From: Lachnospiraceae bacterium
GTDB lineage: Bacteria; Bacillota; Clostridia; Lachnospirales; Lachnospiraceae
Reading direction: 5' to 3'
Assembly (NCBI GenBank): GCA_017618195.1
Contig: JAFZUW010000027.1
Coordinates: 1 to 64,000, forward strand
DNA: 64,000 nt
Of this stretch, positions 42,147 to 50,651 are shown in pieces. Within the stretch, counting starts at the first letter, position 1. Every line of letters begins with the position of its first letter. The notes beneath the pieces were generated by a model. It saw only the letters and a program-made list of their open reading frames with translations, searched no databases and was not told where the DNA came from. The position numbers were made by a program, and so were the translations under genes.

Positions 42147-43559
42147 TTATACCGGGTATGCCTTGTTCGCAGCGTCGGCCTTGGTTACGTCAACGCCGGT
42201 CTGCTGAGCCTGGCGATACTTGAAGAAGTCCGTAGCAACCTGCGGGAACAGTGCGTAGGAAAGAACATCCTCATCCTGTTCTATCCACTGCTTGCACTCT
42301 TCCTTGAATTTCGGAAGCTGGGGCTCGATCAGGTCTGCGGGACGGCAGGTGATCGGCTTAACATCGCCGATGCACTTCTTCTGAACCTCGGGATCGAACG
42401 GCTTAATGGTCTGGCCGAACTCACCGGAAAGGATCTTCTTACTTTCTTTCGTAACCATCTTGTAGCGCTCACCCTGCAGAACGTTGAGAACGGCCTGGGT
42501 ACCTACAATCTGGGACGAAGGAGTAACCAACGGGGGCTCACCGAAGTCTTTACGAACTCTCGGAACTTCCTCCAAAACGGCTTCGAATTTGTCTTCAGCA
42601 CCTGCTTCCTTAAGCTGGGAAACAAGGTTAGAAAGCATACCGCCGGGTACCTGATACATAAGGGTCTTAATGTTAACACCGAGAACCTTCGGATTCAGAA
42701 GACCGTTCTTCAGGCACTCTTCACGGTAAGGACGGAAGTACTCCGCGATCTCAGCGAGAAGGTTCTGATCAAGGCCGGAATCGTAAGGGGTTCCGCGGAA
42801 CGTCTCAACCATAACTTCGGTAGCAGGCTGGCTGGTACCGAGAGCCAGAGGAGACATCGCGCAGTCGATGATGTCGCAGCCTGCCTCTACGGCCTTCAAG
42901 TAGGTCATCGAAGCAACACCGGACGTATAGTGCGTATGAAGCTGAATCGGAAGGGAAGAACCTGCCTTCAGCGCGGTAACAAGCTCGGTTGCCTTGTAAG
43001 GAACCAGAAGGCCTGCCATATCCTTGATACAGATGGAATCGGCACCCATCTCCTCGATTGCCTTTGCCGTCTTCTCCCAGTACTCAAGCGTATAAGCATC
43101 GCCGAGAGTGTAAGAAAGAGCAATCTGAGCATGTCCGCCTTCCTTCTTGGTTGCCTTAACGGCGGTCTCAAGGTTGCGGAGATCGTTCAGACAGTCGAAA
43201 ATACGAATGATGTCGATACCGTTTGCGATGGACTTCTGTACGAAGTACTCAACAACGTCATCTGCATAGTGGTTGTATCCGAGAATGTTCTGTCCGCGGA
43301 ACAGCATCTGCAGCTTGGAATTCTTAAATCCGGCACGCAGTTTGCGGAGTCTCTCCCACGGATCCTCCTTCAGGAAACGAAGGCAGGAGTCAAATGTAGC
43401 GCCGCCCCAGCACTCAACGGAATGATAGCCGACCTTGTCCATCTTCTCAACAATGGGAAGCATAAGCTCGGTAGGCATTCTGGTGGCGATCAAAGACTGA
43501 TGGGCGTCACGCAAAATGGTTTCGGTAATCTTTACAGGCTTTGCTGTAATATCTGCCAT
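42147..43559 (-). CDS. oadA: Oxaloacetate decarboxylase alpha / transcarboxylase 5S-type carboxyltransferase
   Basis: A 470-aa carboxyltransferase of the OadA/PycB/5S family, moving the carboxyl group between oxaloacetate (or pyruvate) and carrier biotin. The TIM-barrel metal site is seen in TETILRDAHQSL (Asp) and LHTHYTSG (His pair). The carbamylated-Lys-type motif is DSICIKDMAG. Family motifs ECWGGATFD and MLFRGQNILGY are also present. It lacks a fused biotin domain, which is encoded separately in the operon. The start MADITAK (43559) is favoured, with AGAGGT upstream. It is the last gene of the operon. Confidence 0.9.
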   Translation of the reverse strand: MADITAKPVKITETILRDAHQSLIATRMPTELMLPIVEKMDKVGYHSVECWGGATFDSCLRFLKEDPWERLRKLRAGFKNSKLQMLFRGQNILGYNHYADDVVEYFVQKSIANGIDIIRIFDCLNDLRNLETAVKATKKEGGHAQIALSYTLGDAYTLEYWEKTAKAIEEMGADSICIKDMAGLLVPYKATELVTALKAGSSLPIQLHTHYTSGVASMTYLKAVEAGCDIIDCAMSPLALGTSQPATEVMVETFRGTPYDSGLDQNLLAEIAEYFRPYREECLKNGLLNPKVLGVNIKTLMYQVPGGMLSNLVSQLKEAGAEDKFEAVLEEVPRVRKDFGEPPLVTPSSQIVGTQAVLNVLQGERYKMVTKESKKILSGEFGQTIKPFDPEVQKKCIGDVKPITCRPADLIEPQLPKFKEECKQWIEQDEDVLSYALFPQVATDFFKYRQAQQTGVDVTKADAANKAYPV

Positions 43560-43642
43560 AATCAATACCTCTTTCTGCTGCTCTGTTTCAAATGTGATGT
43601 GTTCGCAGCGCCGTCACAATCACCTTATCATTTCTATAACGC

Positions 43643-45109
43643 TTAAACTCCGAATACGGCCATAAATACGCCGGCCGCTACTGCGGTACCGATAACGCCC
43701 GCAACGTTCGGTCCCATGGCATGCATGAGAAGGAAGTTCGAGGGATCGGCTTCGGCGCCGACTTTCTGGGAAACACGAGCCGCCATGGGAACCGCGGATA
43801 CACCGGCGGAACCGATCAGCGGGTTGATCTTGCCTCCGGAAAGCTTGCACATCAGCTTGCCGAACAGTACGCCGCCTGCGGTACCGACTGCAAATGCGAT
43901 CAGACCGAGGGCAACGATCTTAAGCGTATCGAGCTTCAGGAATGCTTCCGCGCTGGTCGTTGCACCTACGGAAGTACCGAGCATGATAACTACGATGTAC
44001 ATCATGGCATTTGACGCGGTCTCCTGCAGCTGGCGGACAACGCCGGACTCACGGAACAGGTTACCGAGCATCAGACAGCCGATCAAAGGAGCGGTGTCCG
44101 GAAGCAATGCTACAACAACGATTGTAACGATAACGGGGAACAGGATCTTCTCAAGCTTACTAACCGGACGAAGCTGTTCCATCTTGATCTTCCGCTCTGC
44201 CTCAGTCGTGAAGAGTTTCATGATCGGAGGCTGAATAATCGGAACGAGGGACATGTAGGAGTATGCGGCAACCGCAATGGCTCCCATATATGCCGTCTGC
44301 CCGAGCTTGCCGGCAAGGAATATGGATGTAGGTCCGTCCGCGCCGCCGATGATGGAAATCGCGGCAGCCGCCTTGTCGCCGAAGCCGAGGAATATAGCGG
44401 AAAGATAAGCAAAGAAAATACCAAGCTGTGCGGCAGCACCGAGAAGAAAGCTTCTCGGGTTTGCGATCAAAGGACCGAAGTCGGTCATTGCGCCTACGCC
44501 CATGAAGATCAGGCAAGGCAGGATCGCCCATTCGTCGAGCTGGAAGAAATACCGAAGGATACCGCCGGCGCGCTTGCTCTGCTCGGTCTTCGTGCAGTCA
44601 GCAACATTGAAGTTGCTGAGCTCGCCTTCGTGGATATCGTATTTCATAACCGACTGTCCGTCATGGAAAAATTCATAAGTAACGGTGTCCATGAAGTACT
44701 TTTCGTTGATAAACTGAAGGACCTCTTCCTGACTGGACTGGTTTACACTGTCCGGAATCTCCAGTGCGGCACCGTTCAGCTTATAAGCGATTGTAATCTT
44801 CTTTTCATCGTATACTGCGCCTTCGCCCTGATAGAATTCCACAATTCCGTCGGAAATGGAAACAATCTGTATGTCGTCCTTATAGAAGGTATAAACCTTG
44901 TCTACAGGCTCCGCCATAATGGACGGATACAGGTTTACCAAAAGCATTCCGAAGGAAATCGGAACCAACAGGAGAGGCTCATAACCCTTGGCAATAGCCA
45001 GGTACAGGAAGAACAAGGCGACGCCGATCATCAGCAGGTTGCCCCAGGAAAGAGAGGCAAATGCGGTGGCTCTTACCAAGTTCCCACATGTATCAATAAT
45101 ATATTGCAT
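43643..45109 (-). CDS. oadB: Na+-translocating decarboxylase beta subunit (OadB-type) with inserted domain
   Basis: A 488-aa multi-pass membrane subunit that decarboxylates carboxybiotin and pumps Na+. Family motifs are present: LIFMGVGAMTDFGPLIANP, IGGADGPTSIF, GNLFRESGV and AMGPNVAGVIGTA. After the first two helices (about residue 65), an extra region of about 115 residues not seen in standard 430-aa OadB precedes the core (starting AEPVDKVYTFYKDD, ending near TKTEQSKRA). It looks like a soluble alpha/beta domain with DEKKITIAYKLNG. A GGGAGGT ribosome site supports the start. Confidence 0.88.
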   Translation of the reverse strand: MQYIIDTCGNLVRATAFASLSWGNLLMIGVALFFLYLAIAKGYEPLLLVPISFGMLLVNLYPSIMAEPVDKVYTFYKDDIQIVSISDGIVEFYQGEGAVYDEKKITIAYKLNGAALEIPDSVNQSSQEEVLQFINEKYFMDTVTYEFFHDGQSVMKYDIHEGELSNFNVADCTKTEQSKRAGGILRYFFQLDEWAILPCLIFMGVGAMTDFGPLIANPRSFLLGAAAQLGIFFAYLSAIFLGFGDKAAAAISIIGGADGPTSIFLAGKLGQTAYMGAIAVAAYSYMSLVPIIQPPIMKLFTTEAERKIKMEQLRPVSKLEKILFPVIVTIVVVALLPDTAPLIGCLMLGNLFRESGVVRQLQETASNAMMYIVVIMLGTSVGATTSAEAFLKLDTLKIVALGLIAFAVGTAGGVLFGKLMCKLSGGKINPLIGSAGVSAVPMAARVSQKVGAEADPSNFLLMHAMGPNVAGVIGTAVAAGVFMAVFGV

Positions 45110-45195
45110 TGTGAATTACCTCCCGGTTCTATGTGTCTTCTTTGAAACAATGCCTTGCTTCTCAAAGAAGAATGTCGTCTTTGAAGCAAAATCGA

Positions 45196-45558
45196 TTAGT
45201 TCAAAGAAACAAGCAGTTCACCGGGCTCAAAGCTCTGACCGACACTTACGTTAACGCTTGCAACCGTTCCGTCCTGAGGAGCGGTGATGTCATTTTCCAT
45301 CTTCATGGCCTCAAATACGAGGAGAACGTCACCCTTCTTAACAGCTGCGCCTGCGGAGGTGTTTACCTTCAAAACCTTGCCGGGCATGGGAGCCGAGATC
45401 TTAACGCTTCCTGCAGCACCTGCAGCAGCCTTGGGAGCGGCCTTCGGAGCAGCCTTGGGAGCAGCAACGGAAGCAGCGGGAGCGCTTACGGCACCGTCAG
45501 CTTCCTCTACACATACATCATAAACATTACCATTTACCGTAATCGTATAATTCTTCAT
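45196..45558 (-). CDS. Biotin carboxyl carrier protein
   Basis: A 120-aa biotinyl carrier subunit (GcdC/1.3S/MmdC type). An N-terminal segment (MKNYTITVNGNVYDVCVEE) leads to an Ala/Pro/Lys hinge (about 27-50). The biotinyl domain follows, with the EAMKM biotin-lysine motif (about 87) and the half-turn GTVASVNVSVGQ. It moves CO2 as carboxybiotin between the two soluble transferases and the OadB membrane subunit. TAGGAGG precedes the ATG. Its hinge DNA is Ala/Lys repetitive. Confidence 0.93.
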   Translation of the reverse strand: MKNYTITVNGNVYDVCVEEADGAVSAPAASVAAPKAAPKAAPKAAAGAAGSVKISAPMPGKVLKVNTSAGAAVKKGDVLLVFEAMKMENDITAPQDGTVASVNVSVGQSFEPGELLVSLN

Positions 45559-45571
45559 AGTATCCTCCTAA

Positions 45572-45913
45572 TCAGGCATTCTGCCATTTTGATTTATTCA
45601 CTTTACGAATAGAGCGGACAACCAGGCTGTCCGGAGAAACCGCATTGCCCTGCGCCTGTTCATAAGCACAAATGGCAGCCGCGATAACCGCAACCAGTTC
45701 GAGATCGTCAGTCTCCTCTGCCGCGGGTGCGGGAGCGGAAACGGGCTTCTTCTCAACCGGAGCCGTCTTCGCGGGACGATTGACAAGTTTCAGAAGGGAT
45801 ATGATCGTGCTGATCAGTATCAGCATGATAAACACGATGCCGATACCGAGTGCGGTATTGAGTCCGGCCCGTTCTATAACCTTCGCGGAAATGCAGAAAT
45901 TAAACATTGCCAT
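45572..45913 (-). CDS. OadG-family gamma subunit of the decarboxylase pump
   Basis: A 113-aa small membrane subunit with one N-terminal helix (about 19-42, LGIGIVFIMLILISTIISLL). A Pro/Ala linker and a C-terminal segment resembling OadG/MmdD proteins follow (DDLELVAVIAAAICAYEQAQG). It should anchor the soluble transferases to OadB. It sits between the carboxyltransferase and the biotin carrier gene, as in decarboxylase operons. Confidence 0.85.
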   Translation of the reverse strand: MAMFNFCISAKVIERAGLNTALGIGIVFIMLILISTIISLLKLVNRPAKTAPVEKKPVSAPAPAAEETDDLELVAVIAAAICAYEQAQGNAVSPDSLVVRSIRKVNKSKWQNA

Positions 45914-45928
45914 AATCTCTACCTCCGA

Positions 45929-47359
45929 TTAAACCGTACCGTGTTTCTTGGCGGGTCTCAATTCCTTCTTGGTACAAAGCATTTCAAAAGCGTAGATAAC
46001 CTGTGCGCGGACTTCCGATGCGGAAATGATTGCGTCAACATAGCCTCTCTTCGCTGCGTTCTCGGCGCTGTTAGCTTCCTTGCGGTACTCTTCCGCCTTC
46101 TCGTTAAGAGCGGCATCGGTATTAACCTGACCCGCATAAACGATCTGAGCGGCAAGCTTCGCGTCCATCGTTCCGATCTCGGCACCTTCAAGGGCAAATT
46201 CTATATCGGCGCCCAGAGACTTGCTGTTGAAAGCCGCATAAGCGGTTCCGTAAGACTTGCCGGTAACGACATTGATCTTCGGAACGGTTGCGCCGGCAAA
46301 TGCGAACGTCATCTTCGCTGCTTCCGTAGCAACTGCCTTCGCGTCAGCTGCGCTTGCGCTGTAGCCTGCAACGTTCGAAAGGGTCAGTACGGAAATGCCG
46401 TAAGCGTCACAGTAGTTTACGAAAGCGGCTGCCTTGCGGCATCCGTCAGCGGTAAGAACCGCGTCAAACTTCTTCTTATCCTTGCCGTCAACCAGCATCG
46501 TGCGGTTGCCGATTGCGCCGATGGTCGCACCGTTCAGCTTAATGAAGCCGGTAACCATCTCCTTAGCGTAATCGCCCTTAACCTCAACGAACTGTCCGTT
46601 ATCGGAAAGATCGGCAAATGCGGCAGCGGGATCCGCAATCTCGTCATCGTACAAAGCCGTTGCGCGATTGAGATCGTCCGTGCACTGCATAACGGCATCA
46701 TCCTCGTTGTTTCCGGGAAGGATGTCTACCATCTTACGGATCTGGTTCAAAACGTCAACCTCGTCCTCGCCGACATAGTCAACGGCGCCCGAAGTTGCCA
46801 TATAAGAAGCGGAAGCCGTATCAAGCTTTCCTTCATTGTTGCCCGCGATTGCGTTCGGAGCCGTAACGAAAAGCTTCGCGTCTTTCGCCATCAATACAAA
46901 ATCACTCATCTCGGCAAGAACTGCAAGACCGCCGCCGCACTGTCCGAAAACTGCGGTAATCTGCGGGATCACGCCGGATGCCATTGCTTCCGCCTTGTAC
47001 AAACGACCGAAGCTTGCAAGCGCGTCAGATGCTTCCTGAAGACGAAGTCCTGCGCAATCAATCAAGCCAATCACAGGGGCACCGGTCTTCATGGCAAGAC
47101 GATAAAGATTGATAATCTTCTTCGCATGCATTTCACCGATTGTACCATTCAATGCAGAGGCATCCTGGCTATATACATAAACCAGATTCTCATTGATCAC
47201 ACCGTAACCGGTAACAATACCGTCGCCCGGAGCGCTCATCTGCTGCATGTTAAAATCGGTATTGCGCTTCGTTACCAGAGCACCGATTTCAACAAAACTG
47301 TTGTCGTCAAGCAAAGTATAGATGCGATCCTTTGCCGACAATTTTGCTGTACCACTCAT
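45929..47359 (-). CDS. CoA carboxyltransferase (MmdA / transcarboxylase 12S-like)
   Basis: A 476-aa carboxyltransferase (crotonase-fold pair) of the methylmalonyl/propionyl-CoA type. It shows YVYSQDASALNGTIGEMH, PVIGLIDCAGLRLQE and GQCGGGLAVLAEMSDFVLM. The C-terminal half has NVAGY, the VTGKSYGTAYAAF segment and GAEIGTMD. It would move the carboxyl group from an acyl-CoA to biotin. It is the first gene of the operon, behind a promoter at 47432-47459. The start ATG at 47359 follows GGAGGGC; the longer in-frame extension is leader. Sequence is somewhat diverged, so acyl-CoA preference is unsure. Confidence 0.85.
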   Translation of the reverse strand: MSGTAKLSAKDRIYTLLDDNSFVEIGALVTKRNTDFNMQQMSAPGDGIVTGYGVINENLVYVYSQDASALNGTIGEMHAKKIINLYRLAMKTGAPVIGLIDCAGLRLQEASDALASFGRLYKAEAMASGVIPQITAVFGQCGGGLAVLAEMSDFVLMAKDAKLFVTAPNAIAGNNEGKLDTASASYMATSGAVDYVGEDEVDVLNQIRKMVDILPGNNEDDAVMQCTDDLNRATALYDDEIADPAAAFADLSDNGQFVEVKGDYAKEMVTGFIKLNGATIGAIGNRTMLVDGKDKKKFDAVLTADGCRKAAAFVNYCDAYGISVLTLSNVAGYSASAADAKAVATEAAKMTFAFAGATVPKINVVTGKSYGTAYAAFNSKSLGADIEFALEGAEIGTMDAKLAAQIVYAGQVNTDAALNEKAEEYRKEANSAENAAKRGYVDAIISASEVRAQVIYAFEMLCTKKELRPAKKHGTV

Positions 47360-47431
47360 GTTCAGCCCTCCATTTATATATTCCTCAAGGGTCACTTCTT
47401 TTTGGAAATAACCCAACTTACACCGAATACC

Positions 47432-47459
47432 ATTATACATAAATCGCCGGAAAATGCAA
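47432..47459 (-). promoter_or_regulatory. Promoter of the biotin-dependent decarboxylase operon
   Basis: On the minus strand TTGCAT (47454-47459), 16-bp spacer, TATAAT (47432-47437) with a TG just before the -10. The leader to the first ATG is about 65 nt. Confidence 0.72.
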
Positions 47460-47544
47460 ATCAAAAAACAGCAAAATATTGGGTTTTACTAAAGTTTTAC
47501 ATACCGAATGTTGCCTTATGCATACACTTCCGCGGAAAATGAAA

Positions 47545-47574
47545 GCGCCCCGGCCGGTAAAGCGGCCGAAGCGC
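47545..47574 (-). terminator. Terminator after recX
   Basis: GCGC and CGGCCG arms pair around a 6-nt loop with a small internal mismatch. On the minus strand a TTTCATTTTCC stretch follows. It lies about 10 nt after the recX stop. Confidence 0.72.
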
Positions 47575-47584
47575 ATAAATTATT

Positions 47585-48253
47585 CTAGTCGGATTCACAG
47601 GTCGGATACTCTTTCAAGACCGTTCTGACGGTATGATTTCCGAATCCTTTTCGAAGAAAAGAGGCATATAACTTCTCCTTCTCTTCTCTTGTAAGCGGGG
47701 TCCCTTTCGGAACCTTTTTGGAAAGAAGTTTGCGGAGCGTCTCCGTCTCAAGGTCCTCGTTTCCGAGACCGTCCGCATCCGCACCGGGATCGGCATCGCG
47801 CCGTTCCGCACGGTACTTTTCAAGAGCCGTTTCGTAATCGGTGTCCGACACGCCCTTCTCCTGAAGCTTGCGGCGGATCTCCATAAGGCTCTTCTTCTCT
47901 CCGACGGACTCCATGTAACGGAGCGCGTAGCGTACGTCATCGAGATAAGGGAACTGTTTGAGGTATTCGAAGACGGAATCGGCAACCGCCTCACCGTAGC
48001 CTGCCTGCAGAAGCCGGCTGCGGAGTTCCGATTTTGTACGGAACTGCGCGGTCAGAAGGTCCATTGCCTTCCTTCGTCCGCCCGGAAGGATCACTTCGCG
48101 TACGAGCTGCTCGACCGTTTCCTCCGAAACCGAAACGCCGTCGGCAAGTCCGTACTGCAGCACTTCGCCGCTCGTCACGGGACCGGCATCGTCACCGTCG
48201 AGTTTCAAAAGGAACGTCCTCTTTCCCTTCGGGATTAATTGTACCTTAGGCAT
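47585..48253 (-). CDS. recX: Regulatory protein RecX
   Basis: A 222-aa RecX protein, modulator of RecA filament activity. Three-helix repeats are visible: AMDLLTAQFRTKSELRSRLL, a segment around YLDDVRYALRYMES with KKSLMEIRRKLQEKG, and a C-terminal repeat (LYASFLRKGFGNHTVR). It lies 80 bp downstream of recA without a visible terminator between, so it is probably co-induced by DNA damage. The repeat plan matches long clostridial RecX. Start ATG at 48253. Confidence 0.9.
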   Translation of the reverse strand: MPKVQLIPKGKRTFLLKLDGDDAGPVTSGEVLQYGLADGVSVSEETVEQLVREVILPGGRRKAMDLLTAQFRTKSELRSRLLQAGYGEAVADSVFEYLKQFPYLDDVRYALRYMESVGEKKSLMEIRRKLQEKGVSDTDYETALEKYRAERRDADPGADADGLGNEDLETETLRKLLSKKVPKGTPLTREEKEKLYASFLRKGFGNHTVRTVLKEYPTCESD

Positions 48254-48333
48254 ATTTCCTCCCGGACCGGAGGCTCGTCAAAACCCTGCGGCACGCCCGG
48301 AACGCATCCGATACGCACCGGCAAGCGGATTCA

Positions 48334-49380
48334 TCAGAAATCCTCTTCCTCTTCTTCATCGTCCTTCTCAGTGTGGTTCGGGTCGATCACGATCAGATTG
48401 TCGCGCACGCGCTGCTCAATCTCGGCAAGAAGCGCGGGATTCTGCTTCAAATATGCCTTCGTATTCTCACGGCCCTGACCGATCTTCTCGCCGTTATAAG
48501 CGAACCACGCACCGCTCTTATCAACAATATTGCAGTTTACGGCAAGATCGAGAACGTCTCCTTCACGGGAGATTCCTTCGCCGAACATGATGTCAAATTC
48601 CGCTTCACGGAACGGCGGAGCCACCTTGTTCTTAACGACCTTAACGCGGACATGGTTTCCGACAACCTCGCCGTTCGCCTTCAAAGACTCTACGCGGCGT
48701 ACGTCAAGACGGATGGTCGAATAGAACTTCAGCGCACGGCCGCCGGTCGTCGTCTCGGGGTTGCCGAACATAACGCCGACCTTCTCACGAAGCTGGTTGA
48801 TGAAAATAACGATCGTATTGGTACGGCTGATAACCGCCGTCAGTTTACGAAGTGCCTGGGACATAAGACGCGCCTGAAGGCCGACATGGGAATCGCCCAT
48901 ATCGCCGTCAATCTCCGCCTTCGGAACCAAAGCCGCAACGGAGTCCACGACAACGATGTCCACGGCGCCGGAACGTACAAGCGTCTCGGTGATCTCAAGA
49001 GCCTGCTCGCCGTCGTCGGGCTGGGAAATGTAAAGATTATCGATATCAACACCGATATTGGCTGCATAAACCGGATCAAGCGCATGCTCGGCGTCAATGA
49101 AGCCCGCGATACCGCCCTGCTTCTGAACCTCCGCGATCGCATGAAGTGCAACGGTCGTCTTACCGCTGGATTCCGGTCCGTAAATCTCGATCACGCGTCC
49201 CTTCGGGAAGCCGCCGATTCCGAGTGCCACGTCAAGGCTCAAAGAACCGCTCGGAACAGCCTGTACGTTGTAGGTTGCTGCCGAATCACCGAGTTTCATA
49301 ACGGAACCCTTTCCGAAAGATTTCTCAATCTTCGCAAGCGCGGATTCCAGCGCTTTCATCTTGTTATCGTCTGCTGCCAT
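48334..49380 (-). CDS. recA: DNA recombinase RecA
   Basis: A 348-aa recombinase for homologous pairing and SOS co-protease activity. Signatures are GPESSGKTT (Walker A), [11 protein letters not shown] (Walker B), [14 protein letters not shown] (L1/L2-adjacent) and the C-terminal acidic tail (DDEEEEED). Start ATG at 49380 (MAADDNK) is preceded by AAAGGACG. A LexA-type operator and a consensus promoter precede it. Confidence 0.98.
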   Translation of the reverse strand: MAADDNKMKALESALAKIEKSFGKGSVMKLGDSAATYNVQAVPSGSLSLDVALGIGGFPKGRVIEIYGPESSGKTTVALHAIAEVQKQGGIAGFIDAEHALDPVYAANIGVDIDNLYISQPDDGEQALEITETLVRSGAVDIVVVDSVAALVPKAEIDGDMGDSHVGLQARLMSQALRKLTAVISRTNTIVIFINQLREKVGVMFGNPETTTGGRALKFYSTIRLDVRRVESLKANGEVVGNHVRVKVVKNKVAPPFREAEFDIMFGEGISREGDVLDLAVNCNIVDKSGAWFAYNGEKIGQGRENTKAYLKQNPALLAEIEQRVRDNLIVIDPNHTEKDDEEEEEDF

Positions 49381-49403
49381 ATCGTCTCGTCCTTTCTTAA
49401 AAG

Positions 49404-49417
49404 CGAACAAATGTTCT
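49404..49417. promoter_or_regulatory. LexA (SOS) operator of recA
   Basis: CGAACAAATGTTCT matches the Gram-positive SOS box (CGAAC-N4-GTTCG) except the last base. It lies 7 bp downstream of the -10 element, over the expected transcription start. Confidence 0.85.
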
Positions 49418-49424
49418 GTTTTTT

Positions 49425-49453
49425 ATATTATCCTCTTTCCGGTGTTTTGTCAA
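49425..49453 (-). promoter_or_regulatory. Sigma-A promoter of recA
   Basis: Minus strand TTGACA (49448-49453), 17-bp spacer, TAATAT (49425-49430). The LexA box follows immediately, so LexA would block initiation. Confidence 0.85.
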
Positions 49454-49604
49454 CAGGAAAATGGAAACATTTCAAACTTTTTTCGACGGGCTGACGCCGC
49501 TTCGTCCCGCCCGCGTCCGACTACCATCATACCGCATCCGGGTACGGAATTCCATCGGCATAAGTCACATTTTCCGCGGAAGATTTACAGCATTAAAGAG
49601 AGAA

Positions 49605-49655
49605 AGCCGGCCCGGTGCCGCTGACGCTTTCGTCAGTCTGCACATGGGACCGGCC
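49605..49655 (-). terminator. Large hairpin after the GNAT acetyltransferase operon
   Basis: A long interrupted stem: GCCGG with CCGGC, CCC with GGG, TGC with GCA, and an apical CTGACG-CTTT-CGTCAG hairpin. On the minus strand it is followed by CTTTCTCTCTTT. It lies about 100 bp past the GNAT stop, so it could be a distal terminator or a separate RNA element. Confidence 0.5.
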
Positions 49656-49758
49656 TGTTTTACAACATAATAACGGACACAGCCTTCCGGACGGACCGTC
49701 TTCCTGTCCGGACTAACACGGATTCCTTCCCTGAAACCGCTCACCTGCCCGCAATTTT

Positions 49759-50631
49759 TTACGCATGCGATAATTCCGGGAAATACAGTTTCTCCCGTTC
49801 CACCGCTTTAAGCTTCTCTCCTCTGAAGAAGAGGCGGTAATCGTCCGCGCCGTCGTACAGCTCGCAGGTGCAGAGATCCCTTTCCTCTACGCACGGCGTG
49901 AAGCCGAGGCGGCAGCGTCCGTCTTCGATCGGCAGCCGCTTTAAAATTTCCGCAAGCGGAACCTTCTTTTCACAGATCACCGACTGCAGAACCGTACCGT
50001 TCTCCGTATCAAGAACCGCAAAACAGTCGATATCCGGTGCGTAGTATACGTTATCGAACCAGCAGGTGTAGAACATCTGGAGTCCGAACTTATTAATCTG
50101 CTCAAAAGACGACTGGACGGCGCTTTTCCGCACCGCATCCATGTATCGTGCCTTAAACTCTTCGCCGAACTCCGCAACCGGCTTAAAAGCGGTTCCGGAC
50201 TTTTCCGTACGGTACTCTTCCTTCACGGAATAACGGTACTCATTCATCGTCTGAAAGCCCTGCTTCCGGTAGAAACCGAGTGCGTCGGGATTTCCGAACA
50301 GGTAGATGCCGTCGCATCGGCCCTCATATTCGTCAAGGACGTGCCGGATCAGCTTCGCCGCAAGCCCCTGCCTGCGGAACGCTTCGTCCGTCATAACGGT
50401 TCCGAGCTGGATGTAATCCCTGCGGACGCCGTTTTCGATAAATGTCATCCGGTTCGCGGACACGTTCGATACGATCTTCCCCTCGTGCACAAAGGAATAC
50501 GGGATATAATCGCCTTCGAAATATCCTTTCGTGACCCAGTTTTCGAAGTCAAATCCGAACGTCTTCCGGGTCAGTTCATTCAGCATATGACGGGATTTCT
50601 CATCCCGCATATAGTTACTTATCAATTCCAT
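49759..50631 (-). CDS. GNAT-family N-acetyltransferase
   Basis: A 290-aa protein with an N-terminal GNAT domain. The acetyl-CoA loop is seen in RRQGLAAKLIRHVL (about 88-101), after VTDEAF-like strands, with YLFGNPDALGFYRKQGF in the last part of the fold. The C-terminal 140 residues (FEQINKFGLQM, LCTCELYDGADD) form an additional domain, as in Eis-type or SCP2-tailed acetyltransferases. The substrate is unknown. It is 20 bp downstream of the metallopeptidase-like lipoprotein and probably in its operon. Confidence 0.83.
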   Translation of the reverse strand: MELISNYMRDEKSRHMLNELTRKTFGFDFENWVTKGYFEGDYIPYSFVHEGKIVSNVSANRMTFIENGVRRDYIQLGTVMTDEAFRRQGLAAKLIRHVLDEYEGRCDGIYLFGNPDALGFYRKQGFQTMNEYRYSVKEEYRTEKSGTAFKPVAEFGEEFKARYMDAVRKSAVQSSFEQINKFGLQMFYTCWFDNVYYAPDIDCFAVLDTENGTVLQSVICEKKVPLAEILKRLPIEDGRCRLGFTPCVEERDLCTCELYDGADDYRLFFRGEKLKAVEREKLYFPELSHA

Positions 50632-50651
50632 AATATTTCACTTTCTTTCAT

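Larger units (their letters stand above)
49381..49758. other. Intergenic region upstream of recA
   Basis: This 378-bp gap holds the recA promoter and LexA box at its left end, a large hairpin at 49605-49655 and a smaller CCGGAC/GTCCGG inverted repeat at 49687-49711. I see no gene in it; short frames lack ribosome sites. Confidence 0.65.

Noticed and set aside
42141-43646. A 501-codon plus-strand open frame across the OadA-type gene
   Set aside because: Antisense shadow; its residues are Leu/Arg/Asn-rich without domain motifs, while the minus strand encodes a clear carboxyltransferase.
45941-47542. A 533-codon plus-strand open frame across the CoA carboxyltransferase gene
   Set aside because: Antisense shadow with no start signal or recognisable fold.
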